The position numbers were made by a program, and so were the translations under genes. A DNA stretch of 64,000 nucleotides from assembly GCF_900107645.1 (NCBI RefSeq), contig NZ_FNQN01000004.1, forward strand, positions 286,321-350,320. Reading direction: 5' to 3'. Under the pieces are notes generated by a model. It did no database searches and was not told where the DNA came from. It worked only from the letters and a program-made list of their open reading frames with translations. Source of the DNA: Desulfuromusa kysingii. GTDB lineage: Bacteria; Desulfobacterota; Desulfuromonadia; Desulfuromonadales; Geopsychrobacteraceae. The first letter of the stretch is position 1. Each line of letters begins with the position of its first letter. Of this stretch, positions 18,203 to 26,250 are shown in pieces.

Positions 18203-19252
18203 CTATTGATAGCAGTTCGACGGCAGGGAGGGATCGAGATTCATTTCCCGATGGATCTTCTGGCAAGCTTCAACGCTATTTCCCCGCCCCGTGCTGGTAT
18301 CTTCTTGTCCATCTCGCGGATTTGAACCAACTTCAGGAAAAAACAGGTTCGCTCCAGCCAGCAAAGATGCGCTATGCGGTTCATGGGTGCAGTGAGCTTT
18401 CGGCACATCGCCCATGATCAGGCGGCTAATGGCAACCAGACGCGCCATTTCCAACTCTGTAATCATGCCAAACTTGGTCATTGGCGAGCCGGGGAAATTA
18501 ATCCGCCGCATCACCCCGCTGTAGGTTGCACCATAATCGCGAGCCAGAAACATCAAATCGATCAATTCTTCGGCACTGTGTTCCGGTCCCACAGGCTCAA
18601 CACAGTTCATCCATTTCAAGCCAACATCCCGCAAAACCTGGATTGTTTTGATGCGTTTATTTCGATCCAAAGGAGTATCGCGACCTTCCCCTAAGCGTAC
18701 AGCGTGATAGGCTCCGACAAAGCCCGCGGCCAACAATGCTTCTCCTTCGGCATGGTTAATATCGCGAGTATTAGCGATCAATGGAACAGAGACTTCCTGA
18801 CTGAGAAGCTTGCCGATTTCAAGCAATCTTAAAAACGGATAGGTTCCGGTTGTCATCAAATTGATCCCATCACAGCCCAACTTTTCTGCGTATCTGGCCC
18901 AGGACAGAATCTGCTCTTCAGAATAATCAACTTTTTCGGTGAAGATCCCGGCTTTATGAGTAAGGCTGCAGAACAGACAATCAAGGGGACAAGGCTCAAC
19001 ATTCAAACCGATATGCAGGTGGTTCTCACCTTTACTGCAGAACTGTTCACGCGACATGCGATTGGCAGCAGCCATCATTCTGTAACAATCTAAACTATGT
19101 AGCGGAATTTTCATCAGTCGCAGGCCCTCATCCCGTGTCAGGGGGACGAATTCTGTTGCTTTTTTCAAGATATCGTCTACTCCCGCAATGGATTTCGTCC
19201 CACCGCCCCACTCCTCTGTATTCATACTTCCATCGAACATCATGGTTAACAT
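18203..19252 (-). CDS. Radical SAM protein, biotin-synthase/HydE-like
   Basis: This 349-residue protein has the radical SAM cluster motif CPLDCLFC (CxxxCxxC, about residues 98-105) in the context HIGLNVEPCPLDCLFCSLTH. Before it lies a helical region resembling the N-terminus of BioB/HydE proteins (LTRDEGLRLMKIPLHSLD), and after it the expected TIM-barrel segments (GINLMTTGTYPF, VPLIANTRDI, KWMNCVEPVGPEH). A late CTHEPHSASLLAGANLFFPEVG is like the BATS-type end of BioB. The last 45 residues are basic and polar. It sits between the molybdate-type ATPase gene and an ABC importer gene, so a cofactor or ligand-modifying role is possible. I do not know the substrate. The start at 19252 has AAGGA eight bases upstream. 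Confidence 0.8.
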   Translation of the reverse strand: MLTMMFDGSMNTEEWGGGTKSIAGVDDILKKATEFVPLTRDEGLRLMKIPLHSLDCYRMMAAANRMSREQFCSKGENHLHIGLNVEPCPLDCLFCSLTHKAGIFTEKVDYSEEQILSWARYAEKLGCDGINLMTTGTYPFLRLLEIGKLLSQEVSVPLIANTRDINHAEGEALLAAGFVGAYHAVRLGEGRDTPLDRNKRIKTIQVLRDVGLKWMNCVEPVGPEHSAEELIDLMFLARDYGATYSGVMRRINFPGSPMTKFGMITELEMARLVAISRLIMGDVPKAHCTHEPHSASLLAGANLFFPEVGSNPRDGQEDTSTGRGNSVEACQKIHREMNLDPSLPSNCYQ

Positions 19253-19269
19253 TCCTTTCTTCCTTGCGT

Positions 19270-19935
19270 TCAGACAAACGCTTTAATATTGACTGTTTTC
19301 TCTATCGTCCCACGACGCAGGAAAGAGACGTTGTCTCCCAAAATGGCCGCTTCGCTCATATTGTGGGTCACCAGCAACATAGTGACACCGGTTTTTTTCT
19401 GTATTTCTTTTAATTCCAACTGCAATTGCGAACGACTTTCTAAATCCAGATGGCTGAGAGGTTCATCGAGTAGCAGAGTTCCGGGTTCAGTGGCTAATGC
19501 CCTCGCCAGAGCGATCCGTTGTTTCTGCCCACCACTGAGCATCGCCGGGTATTTGTGCTGCTGATCCATAAGACCAACAATACCAAGGTAATGCTGAGCC
19601 TTGTCATAAACGGTCTGACTGTTGGCACCGCTAGCGTTCAGTCCATATTCCACATTCTGCCGTGCGCTCAGATGCGGGAATAGGGCATAGTCTTGAAACA
19701 CAAAACCAACATCCCGCTGCTGAGGCTGTTGTGTCGTTACGCAAATATCGTTAAGATAAACATCTCCGGAATCCGGTTTTAGCAAACCGGCGATCAACGC
19801 AAGTAAAGTGCTTTTTCCTTCGCCGCTGGGGCCAACCAGAACATGAAAGGTTCCCTCCTTGACCCGCAGCGATAAATTGCGAAACAGCTCTTGGGAACCG
19901 AAGTTTTTACAGATATTTCGCAGTTCAATAGCCAT
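19270..19935 (-). CDS. modC: Molybdate/tungstate ABC transporter ATPase, ModC-like
   Basis: This 221-residue ATPase has Walker A GPSGEGKSTLL, the Q-loop FQDYALFPHL, signature LSGGQKQRIALARAL, Walker B GTLLLDEPLSHLD and LVTHNMSEA. It lacks the C-terminal molybdate-binding (TOBE) domain of classical ModC, so it is a short form. It overlaps the permease gene by eleven bases. Within the cluster it powers the uptake of molybdate or tungstate needed by the three Mo/W enzymes. The ion preference cannot be told from the sequence. Confidence 0.8.
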   Translation of the reverse strand: MAIELRNICKNFGSQELFRNLSLRVKEGTFHVLVGPSGEGKSTLLALIAGLLKPDSGDVYLNDICVTTQQPQQRDVGFVFQDYALFPHLSARQNVEYGLNASGANSQTVYDKAQHYLGIVGLMDQQHKYPAMLSGGQKQRIALARALATEPGTLLLDEPLSHLDLESRSQLQLELKEIQKKTGVTMLLVTHNMSEAAILGDNVSFLRRGTIEKTVNIKAFV

Positions 19936-20788
19936 GCTGGCGTCCTGACTGAAGTTTCAAGATAAACAGCAGTGAAAATGAAAATAATATCAGCAACAAC
20001 GCTGTAGAAATGGCCTGTCCCAGATCACCGCTCATGGCGTCCATGTAAATGGAGATAGTCATGGTTTCGGTTTTTCCGGGGATACTGCCAGCAACCATCG
20101 CTGTAGCGCCGAATTCCCCCAAAGCACGAGCCCAACTCATGGCCAATCCGGCACAGCCCCCCCTGCGACACAGCGGCAGAATGACACGTCGGAAAGTATG
20201 GAAATCGGAGGCGTTAAGCGTCGCCGAAGCCGCCAATAAATTACGTGGAATTGAGGAAATACTTTCGCGGACTGTTTTGATGAAAAATGGAGCGGCAACA
20301 AAGAGTTGGGCTAAAACGATGCCAACAGGAGTAAACAAAAGTTTGACTCCCCACTGTTGGAGCAATTCTCCACATAGGCTGTTGGGACTAAGCAACAACA
20401 ACAGGCACAACCCTGTAACCAATGGTGGCATGATAATCGGCAGGTCAAGAATCCCTTCAAGCAGCGCCTTACCCTTGAAGTTTTTCAGTGCCAGGACATA
20501 GGCCACCGGGGTCCCAAACATCAAGGTCAGAACTACGACTGCAAAGGATGTCTGCATACTCAGCAAGATGGTGTCCAGACCGCGTGCCGAGCAGAGATGA
20601 GCAAAGAGATCCGCCCAGGAAACAGCACCCAAAAGAGCCATCAGCACCAGAGCAATCATGGCAAAAAAGAACGCCGCCATAACTGCCATCAGAACATTGA
20701 ACCGCATCAGTCGAGCAATCAGATTGATAGCGCCCTGACGCGGTAGAATCGCGACCTGTTCGTTTGAAAGATTCTGCATATCTCGCAT
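19925..20788 (-). CDS. modB: Molybdate/tungstate ABC transporter permease, ModB-like
   Basis: This 287-residue permease has about six hydrophobic helices and the ModB family segments LDLPIIMPPLVTGLCLLLL and the EAA-type loop AASATLNASDFHTFRRVILPL. A GEFGATAMVAGSIPGKTETM stretch near the C terminus is highly typical of ModB/CysT-type permeases. The first 30 residues before the first helix are somewhat long. An internal Met at residue 4 is an alternative start. It lies between modC and the DUF364 gene. Confidence 0.85.
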   Translation of the reverse strand: MRDMQNLSNEQVAILPRQGAINLIARLMRFNVLMAVMAAFFFAMIALVLMALLGAVSWADLFAHLCSARGLDTILLSMQTSFAVVVLTLMFGTPVAYVLALKNFKGKALLEGILDLPIIMPPLVTGLCLLLLLSPNSLCGELLQQWGVKLLFTPVGIVLAQLFVAAPFFIKTVRESISSIPRNLLAASATLNASDFHTFRRVILPLCRRGGCAGLAMSWARALGEFGATAMVAGSIPGKTETMTISIYMDAMSGDLGQAISTALLLILFSFSLLFILKLQSGRQHGY

Positions 20789-20801
20789 GTTCTCCGACCA
20801 T

Positions 20802-21548
20802 TCAAGTGGCTTGAAAACAGAAACGTTTCAAGTTCATCAGTTCAGCCGTTCCGGCAATACTGGTCCCATAGAAATAGAGAGGCACAGTGTTCTTTTCGGC
20901 CAGTTTGATCAGAGTGGGCAGAGAACCATTGATCACCGTGGAGCCGGTTGCCAGCACGACATCACTCTGCTTAAACAGTTCTGCTGTTTCTTGTTCACCG
21001 CCCCATTTGATCGGCACACCAAACTTGCTACTGCCACGCTGATGTTCATCACGATCAATACAAATGACATTATCCGCCCCAAAGGTTTCGACCAATTTTG
21101 CAAGAATAGCGGGCTGTAACCCCACCTGACCGATTTTAGCTACTGGCTGTTTCTGCAAACGTCGGATGATTTCAGCAGCACATTCTTCCGGTTCATCGTT
21201 ATGACAGTGGACGGTCTCAAGTTCCGGCTTCAGGAAACGGATCACAGCATTCAGACTGGCGATAAAAAGTGCCCGATGCTCGACTTTCTCTATCGGCAGG
21301 GCGAGAATTCCAGCCAAGGTCGAAACCTTCTCACAAGGGGCATCAGTAAAAGCTTGGCCTCGACACCCCCTGAAGTTAGCTTCCATCAAAAATTCCTTGC
21401 CTTTGAGCAAAGGATAGTCTTGACGGGTCGGATTTCCGATTGCTTCTTCGTTCTTCAATATCCTGGCACTAATGGCAATATTCTCCCCAAGCAGGGAATG
21501 TTCTTTAGCCAAAATCGAAAACCGCTCTTTGAGTTGTGAATAAAACAT
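20802..21548 (-). CDS. DUF364-family protein (putative heavy-metal chelation / Rossmann-like)
   Basis: This 248-residue cytoplasmic protein resembles the DUF364 family: an N-terminal ENIAISARILKNEEAIGNP region, a Cys-containing FRGCRGQAFTDAP segment, and a C-terminal Rossmann-like half (KIGQVGLQPAILAKLVE, then DVVLATGSTVINGSLPTL). DUF364 genes are often found beside molybdate transport genes, and structures suggest a metal-chelation site, though no reaction has been proven. It lies between modA-like and modB-like genes with 13-14 base gaps, so it is probably part of metal handling. The family call is moderately sure. Confidence 0.7.
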   Translation of the reverse strand: MFYSQLKERFSILAKEHSLLGENIAISARILKNEEAIGNPTRQDYPLLKGKEFLMEANFRGCRGQAFTDAPCEKVSTLAGILALPIEKVEHRALFIASLNAVIRFLKPELETVHCHNDEPEECAAEIIRRLQKQPVAKIGQVGLQPAILAKLVETFGADNVICIDRDEHQRGSSKFGVPIKWGGEQETAELFKQSDVVLATGSTVINGSLPTLIKLAEKNTVPLYFYGTSIAGTAELMNLKRFCFQAT

Positions 21549-21560
21549 AGCGGCGTCTCC

Positions 21561-22298
21561 TTAAAGTTCAATAGCTTTAAAGCCATGCTTGGAAAAAATT
21601 GCTGGTGCATTGGCAAGCAGGTATTGCCAGAATCTTGTTGCTTCTTCAGGATGTGCTGGAGTCCTCAAACTGCAGATGGGAATAATATCAATCTGATTAA
21701 TATCTGCAGGGATGGAGATAGTTTCAACTTGCTCGGACTGGACAGCATCAGCCCTCCAAACAATGGCTGCGTCGACGTTGCCTGTTTCGACCCAGCTAAC
21801 CAATTGTTTAACATTAATCCCACGGGCGACAATGTTCATTTTGGTTGTGTCTAATCCAGCTAGCGCAAACAAACGCTCGTTATTCCGACCGATTGCAGCA
21901 GACCGACTATCCCCTAACGCAACCTCGATCTCTGGCAAAGTCAGATCACTTAGGCTTTGCACCTGGTGATCCCCTTGCGGGGTAATGATGACCGGGGTGT
22001 GATGTGCAATGGCAACACAGTCATCAATCAAACCTTCCTTTTTCAGCTTTAAGGCCCATTTATCCGACCCTGGAATGAACAGATCGGGCCTGATGCCCAT
22101 CAACATCTTACTGCCAAGTCGTCCGGAACCATCAAAGTCGAACGCAACCTCAATACCTGTTTCACGACTAAAGTTTTCTCCGAGTTCTTCAAGGGGAATA
22201 CGCATCCCTGCCCCGGCAAAAACAAGGAGTTCAGCAGCGGACAGGTTGCTAGTCATAAAGAGAAAAACAAACAGGAGAAACAATTTCTTCATCATCAA
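21561..22298 (-). CDS. modA: Molybdate/tungstate-binding periplasmic protein, ModA-like
   Basis: This 245-residue protein has a signal peptide (about 1-21, ending LSAA) and the ModA pattern LLVFAGAGMRIPLEELGENF at the start of the mature part. FDFDGSGRLGSKM and GDSRSAAIGRN follow where the oxyanion-contacting residues are expected, and a late GNVDAAIVWRADA matches the family's conserved hinge. It delivers molybdate or tungstate to ModBC. Sequence cannot separate the two ions. The gene lies 13 bases before DUF364 in transcription order. Confidence 0.85.
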   Translation of the reverse strand: MMMKKLFLLFVFLFMTSNLSAAELLVFAGAGMRIPLEELGENFSRETGIEVAFDFDGSGRLGSKMLMGIRPDLFIPGSDKWALKLKKEGLIDDCVAIAHHTPVIITPQGDHQVQSLSDLTLPEIEVALGDSRSAAIGRNNERLFALAGLDTTKMNIVARGINVKQLVSWVETGNVDAAIVWRADAVQSEQVETISIPADINQIDIIPICSLRTPAHPEEATRFWQYLLANAPAIFSKHGFKAIEL

Positions 22299-22304
22299 TA
22301 TCCT

Positions 22305-23516
22305 TTAAAATTGGCGAGCAAAGTCGAGCAAAGTGACCTCGTCTCCAGCTGTTGCACGTTCACAATCACCATTAAGTAGCACCAGGCCATCACACTCTCC
22401 CATATTCATAAAATGTGAGGTTAGCTGACTCTTCAAGCGGTAGGCTCGCTCTTTTTCCTGCTCGGTTTGCAATCTCACCCGCAGCACATCCCAGCGTCCT
22501 TTACGCCCCTTGAGATCATCGGCCAGCCGAATTCTTCTGGTCGGGGGCAGAACCTCTTTCAAGCCCATCAACTTCTTGACTGTTGGAAGGAGAAAGTAGA
22601 AAAAATTGACCAGACAGGCCGCCGGATAACCAGGCATGCCGAAGAACAGAGTAGCGGCTTTGCGGGCGACGATCAGGGGGCGTCCGGGTTTGATCTTGGT
22701 GTGATTGACCAGGACTCTGAAGCCGCTGGAGTGCAGCAGCGGACGAATGAAGTCATACTTGCCCATGGAAACCCCGCCAGAGGAGATGACCAGATCGCAT
22801 TCAGTTGATAGTTGCTCGACGCTCCTGCGAATGGTGTCTGCGTTGTCCTTGACCGGGCCAAGAACGGTACAAGAAATCCCCATTTGTGCGAGGCAACCAA
22901 CCAAAAAATGACGATTACTGTCATAGACGCTACCAGGCTGGTGTGCCGATCCAAGCTGCAAAACTTCGTCACCGGTGATCAAGATCCCAACTCGGGGCCG
23001 TCGATAAACCCTGACCTCGGCGATCCCGGTACAACAGAGCACGCTATGCTTCACTGGAGACAATCGGGTGCCAGCTTGGAGGACTGTTGCCCCTGCTGCC
23101 ATCTCTTCGCCGATACGGTTGATGTTCTCTTTATCTCTGATTTCCGTCTGAACGATCAGAATCTCCCCGTCGACCACGGTGTCTTCAACGCGAACGACGG
23201 CGACACTACCTTCGGGAACCGTGGCTCCGGTCATTACAGCGGCAGCCTCACCTCTTCCAAGCGTATGCTGCGGCAGTTCTCCTGCTCCTAGGGTGGCAAC
23301 AATACGGTATTGATTTAGGTCAATCTGATTAACCGCATAACCGTCGACTGCGCTTCTGCGTGTATCGGGGAAAGCATGTGAAGTCATGACATCATCTGCC
23401 AGCACCCGCCCTAGCGCAGCATCGGTGGCAATAACTTCTGTGGCTACCGGTTGGGCCGCTTCAATCAGAACTTTCTGAGCGTCAGGCAAGGAGAGTGCAC
23501 CAAGCTCGTTCATCAT
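22305..23516 (-). CDS. moeA: Molybdopterin molybdotransferase MoeA
   Basis: I start at 23516, where ATGATGA overlaps the stop of the previous gene, giving 403 residues. A longer form from 23573 would add 19 residues inside that gene. MoeA inserts molybdate (or tungstate) into adenylylated molybdopterin. Visible parts are the N-terminal LGRVLADDV and SAVDGYAV motifs (about 48-75), domain III with LITGDEVLQLG, and the molybdopterin-binding SSGGVSMGKYDF segment. GRPLIVARKAATLFFGMPGYPAACLVNF lies near the C-terminal third. A second MoeA-like gene lies directly upstream, so the pair may serve different metals or enzymes. Confidence 0.92.
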   Translation of the reverse strand: MMNELGALSLPDAQKVLIEAAQPVATEVIATDAALGRVLADDVMTSHAFPDTRRSAVDGYAVNQIDLNQYRIVATLGAGELPQHTLGRGEAAAVMTGATVPEGSVAVVRVEDTVVDGEILIVQTEIRDKENINRIGEEMAAGATVLQAGTRLSPVKHSVLCCTGIAEVRVYRRPRVGILITGDEVLQLGSAHQPGSVYDSNRHFLVGCLAQMGISCTVLGPVKDNADTIRRSVEQLSTECDLVISSGGVSMGKYDFIRPLLHSSGFRVLVNHTKIKPGRPLIVARKAATLFFGMPGYPAACLVNFFYFLLPTVKKLMGLKEVLPPTRRIRLADDLKGRKGRWDVLRVRLQTEQEKERAYRLKSQLTSHFMNMGECDGLVLLNGDCERATAGDEVTLLDFARQF

Positions 23517-24538
23517 GCATCCCCCCAACCAAACGGACAGATAGGATAGTGACACTCTGGACAAAAATGACACAAGCCACCGTGGCCTGAACGGACAATT
23601 TCTTCTCTTTTGATCACATCTCCCGTCAACAGACGCGGCAGAAAAATATCGAGGGCAGTACGCTCAAAAAACAGGGCGGCAGCAGGGACCGCACAAACGG
23701 GAACCTCACTGGCCCGACCGATGGTCAGGTTGTTGCCGGGTTGGATCGGGTTACCTTGATCTTGAAAAGTGACTCCGGCCTCTTTCATAGCACAAACAGT
23801 GACATCGTCAGGATCTACAGAGGTACCACCGGTGACCAACACCAACTCACTGATCATGATAGCCTTTTTAACTGCAGCACTAATCTCTTCCTTGATATCT
23901 GGCAAAACCGTTGAAAAATTCACCTTTACACCCTGTTGTTTAAGCTTTTTGGTCAATACCGGCGTAAAATCATCGACAATCCGGCCACTATAAACCTCAC
24001 TGCCGGTCACCAGGATCGATGCGGTTTTGATTTTGTACGGCAAGACCGAGATCAGCGGTTCCTGTAACAACCCTTTGATCTGATCAATTATCTCGCAAGA
24101 GCAGGTCAGTGGGATGGTTCGAAAGGCAGCAACTTGTTTGCCCTTATTGACCGGGAAATTGTTGTGGATGGTCGGCAGAGAAGGAATCGCTAAGGTATTG
24201 ATCTGTTCCAGGCGTTTAGGGTCGACCTTGAAGACCCCGCTACAGTCAGCGTAAAAACAGACTTTGCCTTCATGCGGCTGATCATCGTAGTTAATGTTCT
24301 TACCAGCGATCTGCGGTGCTAACAGACGGGCTGCGGCATCTTCATGGAATTCAGATTCTGTCCCTTCCCACACATAGATAGAGTTCTTCCCCAGGCGCCG
24401 CAATACTTCAGAATCTTCAGCACGAATAACATGTCCGCGTTTAAAAGCGACCCCTTTATAGTTCTTTTTGCGATCCACTTCAGTGATGTCGTATCCCAGG
24501 ACTTCACCTATGGCCTCTGACAATTCGAGCTTTTTCAT
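23513..24538 (-). CDS. Molybdopterin-binding protein with C-terminal Cys/His cluster
   Basis: This 341-residue protein has a MoCF_biosynth (MoaB/MogA-like) domain in its C-terminal half (SILVTGSEVYSGRIVDDF, ELVLVTGGTSVDPDDVT, then NPIQPGNNLTIG and a CAVPAAALFFE segment). The N-terminal 170 residues resemble the front of MoeA-like proteins. The last 25 residues carry an unusual motif, GHGGLCHFCPECHYPICPFG, with four Cys and two His that could bind a metal or Fe-S cluster. Proteins of this type occur next to Mo/W enzyme genes in Desulfo-type bacteria. The reaction is not known. It overlaps moeA by four bases. Confidence 0.82.
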   Translation of the reverse strand: MKKLELSEAIGEVLGYDITEVDRKKNYKGVAFKRGHVIRAEDSEVLRRLGKNSIYVWEGTESEFHEDAAARLLAPQIAGKNINYDDQPHEGKVCFYADCSGVFKVDPKRLEQINTLAIPSLPTIHNNFPVNKGKQVAAFRTIPLTCSCEIIDQIKGLLQEPLISVLPYKIKTASILVTGSEVYSGRIVDDFTPVLTKKLKQQGVKVNFSTVLPDIKEEISAAVKKAIMISELVLVTGGTSVDPDDVTVCAMKEAGVTFQDQGNPIQPGNNLTIGRASEVPVCAVPAAALFFERTALDIFLPRLLTGDVIKREEIVRSGHGGLCHFCPECHYPICPFGWGDA

Positions 24539-24582
24539 ATTCTTTCCTTATTTTCAAGATGACCTGTCACCCTGATGTTCCC

Positions 24583-24945
24583 TTAAATTTCAGATTCTGA
24601 TAGTTCATCAATGAAAGTTTCAAACTTCTTTCTTAGTCCATAGATAAAAAGCAGTAGGTCCTTGGCATCCTGTGTCAGCACTGAAGCGCCACCACCGGAA
24701 CCACCGCGTTGCCTTGCAATCAGTTTACAGCCAAGAGCCTGCTCCATCGTCTGTACATTACTCCAGGCTTTTCGATAGCTGAGCCCCATCTTCCGGCCAG
24801 CAGCACTGATCGACCCGAGCTCATCTATCAACTGTAGCAGTTGCTCTCTTCCTTCACCGATGAGGGAGCAATTGCCAACTTCCAACCAGATCTTCGCACG
24901 GATAACAAGCTTTTCCATCCAACCACCAACATGCGGGTTACGCAT
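24583..24945 (-). CDS. ModE-like N-terminal DNA-binding regulator
   Basis: This protein of up to 120 residues matches the ModE/LysR-type N-terminal domain: IRAKIWLEVGNCSLIGEGREQLLQLIDELGSISAAGRKMGLSYRKAWSNVQTMEQALGCKL is the winged HTH, with a short C-terminal tail. There is no molybdate-binding (TOBE) domain, so it may respond indirectly or not at all to oxyanion levels. GAGG lies four bases before the ATG at 24945. An ATG at 24918 would remove nine residues. Gene position between molybdopterin and metal-import genes fits a local regulator of the Mo/W cluster. Confidence 0.75.
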   Translation of the reverse strand: MRNPHVGGWMEKLVIRAKIWLEVGNCSLIGEGREQLLQLIDELGSISAAGRKMGLSYRKAWSNVQTMEQALGCKLIARQRGGSGGGASVLTQDAKDLLLFIYGLRKKFETFIDELSESEI

Positions 24946-24969
24946 ATTGCCTCAAAAAATATCCGTCAC

Positions 24970-25143
24970 CTATTCGATAACAATTTCGAATTTTGGCGGA
25001 TTGATATTGTGTTCCTTCACTGCATAAAAATCGACCGTCGGGATGACCTTTGAACTGTATTTATCGAGAAAATCAGGGAGACGCGACAATTTTAACTTCA
25101 TCTTCTCAAGCTTGGGTTCGTCGGACTTCTCGTCAAAAACCAT
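24970..25143 (-). CDS. Small conserved-looking protein, 57 residues, unknown
   Basis: Reading the minus strand gives a short open frame from ATG (25143) to TAG (24970). It begins MVFDEKSDEPKLEKMK and ends PPKFEIVIE. It starts three bases after the stop of the previous gene and ends 24 bases before the ModE-like gene, so it fits the operon spacing exactly. The composition is charged with no membrane segment. I do not recognise a family. The tight packing is the main support. Confidence 0.6.
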   Translation of the reverse strand: MVFDEKSDEPKLEKMKLKLSRLPDFLDKYSSKVIPTVDFYAVKEHNINPPKFEIVIE

Positions 25144-25146
25144 CTG

Positions 25147-25362
25147 TCAGCCTAAATCTTCAGTCAAAATACTTCGTCTAGAACAAAATGCAGAAGCATA
25201 AGCCCCGGCGCTTGTTGCTAATGAGACAAGTAACTCTCCGAGCGCTTTCAAGTGATCGACCTCCTCATCATTGCTCAGGTTTCGCACAATATTTTTTCGC
25301 GGAACCATCTTTGCAATAGCGTTAGGGGCTCCGGGGAAATTTATCGGTACTGATTCCCGCAT
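25147..25362 (-). CDS. Small protein, 71 residues, unknown
   Basis: A GAGGG-type ribosome site lies before the ATG at 25362. The product starts MRESVPINFPGAPNAIAKMVPRK and has a Ser/Ala-rich, partly helical C-terminal half with one Cys. It lies 24 bases after moaC in transcription order and three bases before the 57-residue gene. No domain was recognised. Its place among cofactor genes suggests an accessory role in Mo/W cofactor supply. Confidence 0.55.
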   Translation of the reverse strand: MRESVPINFPGAPNAIAKMVPRKNIVRNLSNDEEVDHLKALGELLVSLATSAGAYASAFCSRRSILTEDLG

Positions 25363-25386
25363 CTTTTTATTCGCCCTCTATTTTAT

Positions 25387-25863
25387 TCAGGCCGACTTCT
25401 TGTAAATTCCACTCTTGCCACCCTCTTTGTACTCAAGCGTAACATTGTTGATTTCAATCCCCTTTTCAACGCCTTTACACATATCGTAAATCGTCAAGGC
25501 TGCCAGAGAAGCGGCAACCATTGCTTCCATTTCCATCCCAGTTCGTTCAAAAGCACGTACCGTTGCCCGAACCTTTACAACACCCGTTTCAAGGTCACAC
25601 TCAAAATCAATAGCAGCGTGATGGATTGCCAACGGATGCGACAACGGAATCAAATCCGGGGTCTTTTTACAGGCTGAAATTCCTGCCAATCGGGCAACTC
25701 CAAGCACATCTCCTTTACGCATATCCCCTTCCATAATGGCTCGTAACGTTTCCCGCTTCATCAACACTACTGAACTGGCAATAGCGGTACGCATGGTTTT
25801 TTTCTTATTACTGACATCGACCATGATCGCTTGACCATCATCATCAAAATGATTGAAATTCAT
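25387..25863 (-). CDS. moaC: Cyclic pyranopterin monophosphate synthase MoaC
   Basis: This 158-residue protein converts the MoaA product (3',8-cyclo-GTP) to cyclic pyranopterin monophosphate, the second step of molybdopterin synthesis. Diagnostic segments are MVDVSNKKKTMRTAIA near residue 14, GDVLGVARLAGISACKKTPDLIPLSHPL with the active-site region, and RTGMEMEAMVAASLAALTIYDMCK. Length is normal. It lies two bases after the MoaE-like gene. Confidence 0.95.
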   Translation of the reverse strand: MNFNHFDDDGQAIMVDVSNKKKTMRTAIASSVVLMKRETLRAIMEGDMRKGDVLGVARLAGISACKKTPDLIPLSHPLAIHHAAIDFECDLETGVVKVRATVRAFERTGMEMEAMVAASLAALTIYDMCKGVEKGIEINNVTLEYKEGGKSGIYKKSA

Positions 25864-25865
25864 AA

Positions 25866-26234
25866 TTATTCCTCACTATAGATCTCTTTTTTTGTCACAG
25901 TTTCAGTCTTGATCCGGTCGAGCAGCAATGCCAGAGCCGGCTTGACATTTTCGCGGATATCCCCTGCAACCACAAGAAACAGCAGATCGTCTCCCGGATT
26001 TAAGATTCCTTCATGGGCCTCCACGACAATTTTGTAGATTCCCGGCAACTGCTCAATTTCTTGTCTGATCTGTTCTGATTTGTCATAATCAACGTGGATT
26101 TCAATTTGCTTTACGGCAGAATGGTCAGCACGTGATCGGCCTCTGACAACCCCGTTGTGAACCAGCACCATGCCAACATTTTCGACAAATTTTGGATCTT
26201 GTTTGAGGTCTGCAATCGTTTTTGAAATATCCAT
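25866..26234 (-). CDS. MoaE-like molybdopterin synthase large subunit
   Basis: I prefer the ATG at 26234 (AGGAG seven bases upstream), giving 122 residues. A start at 26264 would overlap moaA. MoaE-type features are the GMVLVHNGVVRGRSR loop near the N terminus, EAHEGILNPGDDLLFLVVAGDIRENVKPALALLLDRIK, and the closing TVTKKE with the Lys expected at the active site. MoaE with the thiocarboxylated small subunit MoaD adds the dithiolene sulfurs to the pterin. No moaD gene was seen in this window. The family call is fairly sure, though the sequence is divergent from the E. coli type. Confidence 0.75.
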   Translation of the reverse strand: MDISKTIADLKQDPKFVENVGMVLVHNGVVRGRSRADHSAVKQIEIHVDYDKSEQIRQEIEQLPGIYKIVVEAHEGILNPGDDLLFLVVAGDIRENVKPALALLLDRIKTETVTKKEIYSEE

Positions 26235-26250
26235 ATATTTTCTCCTGACT

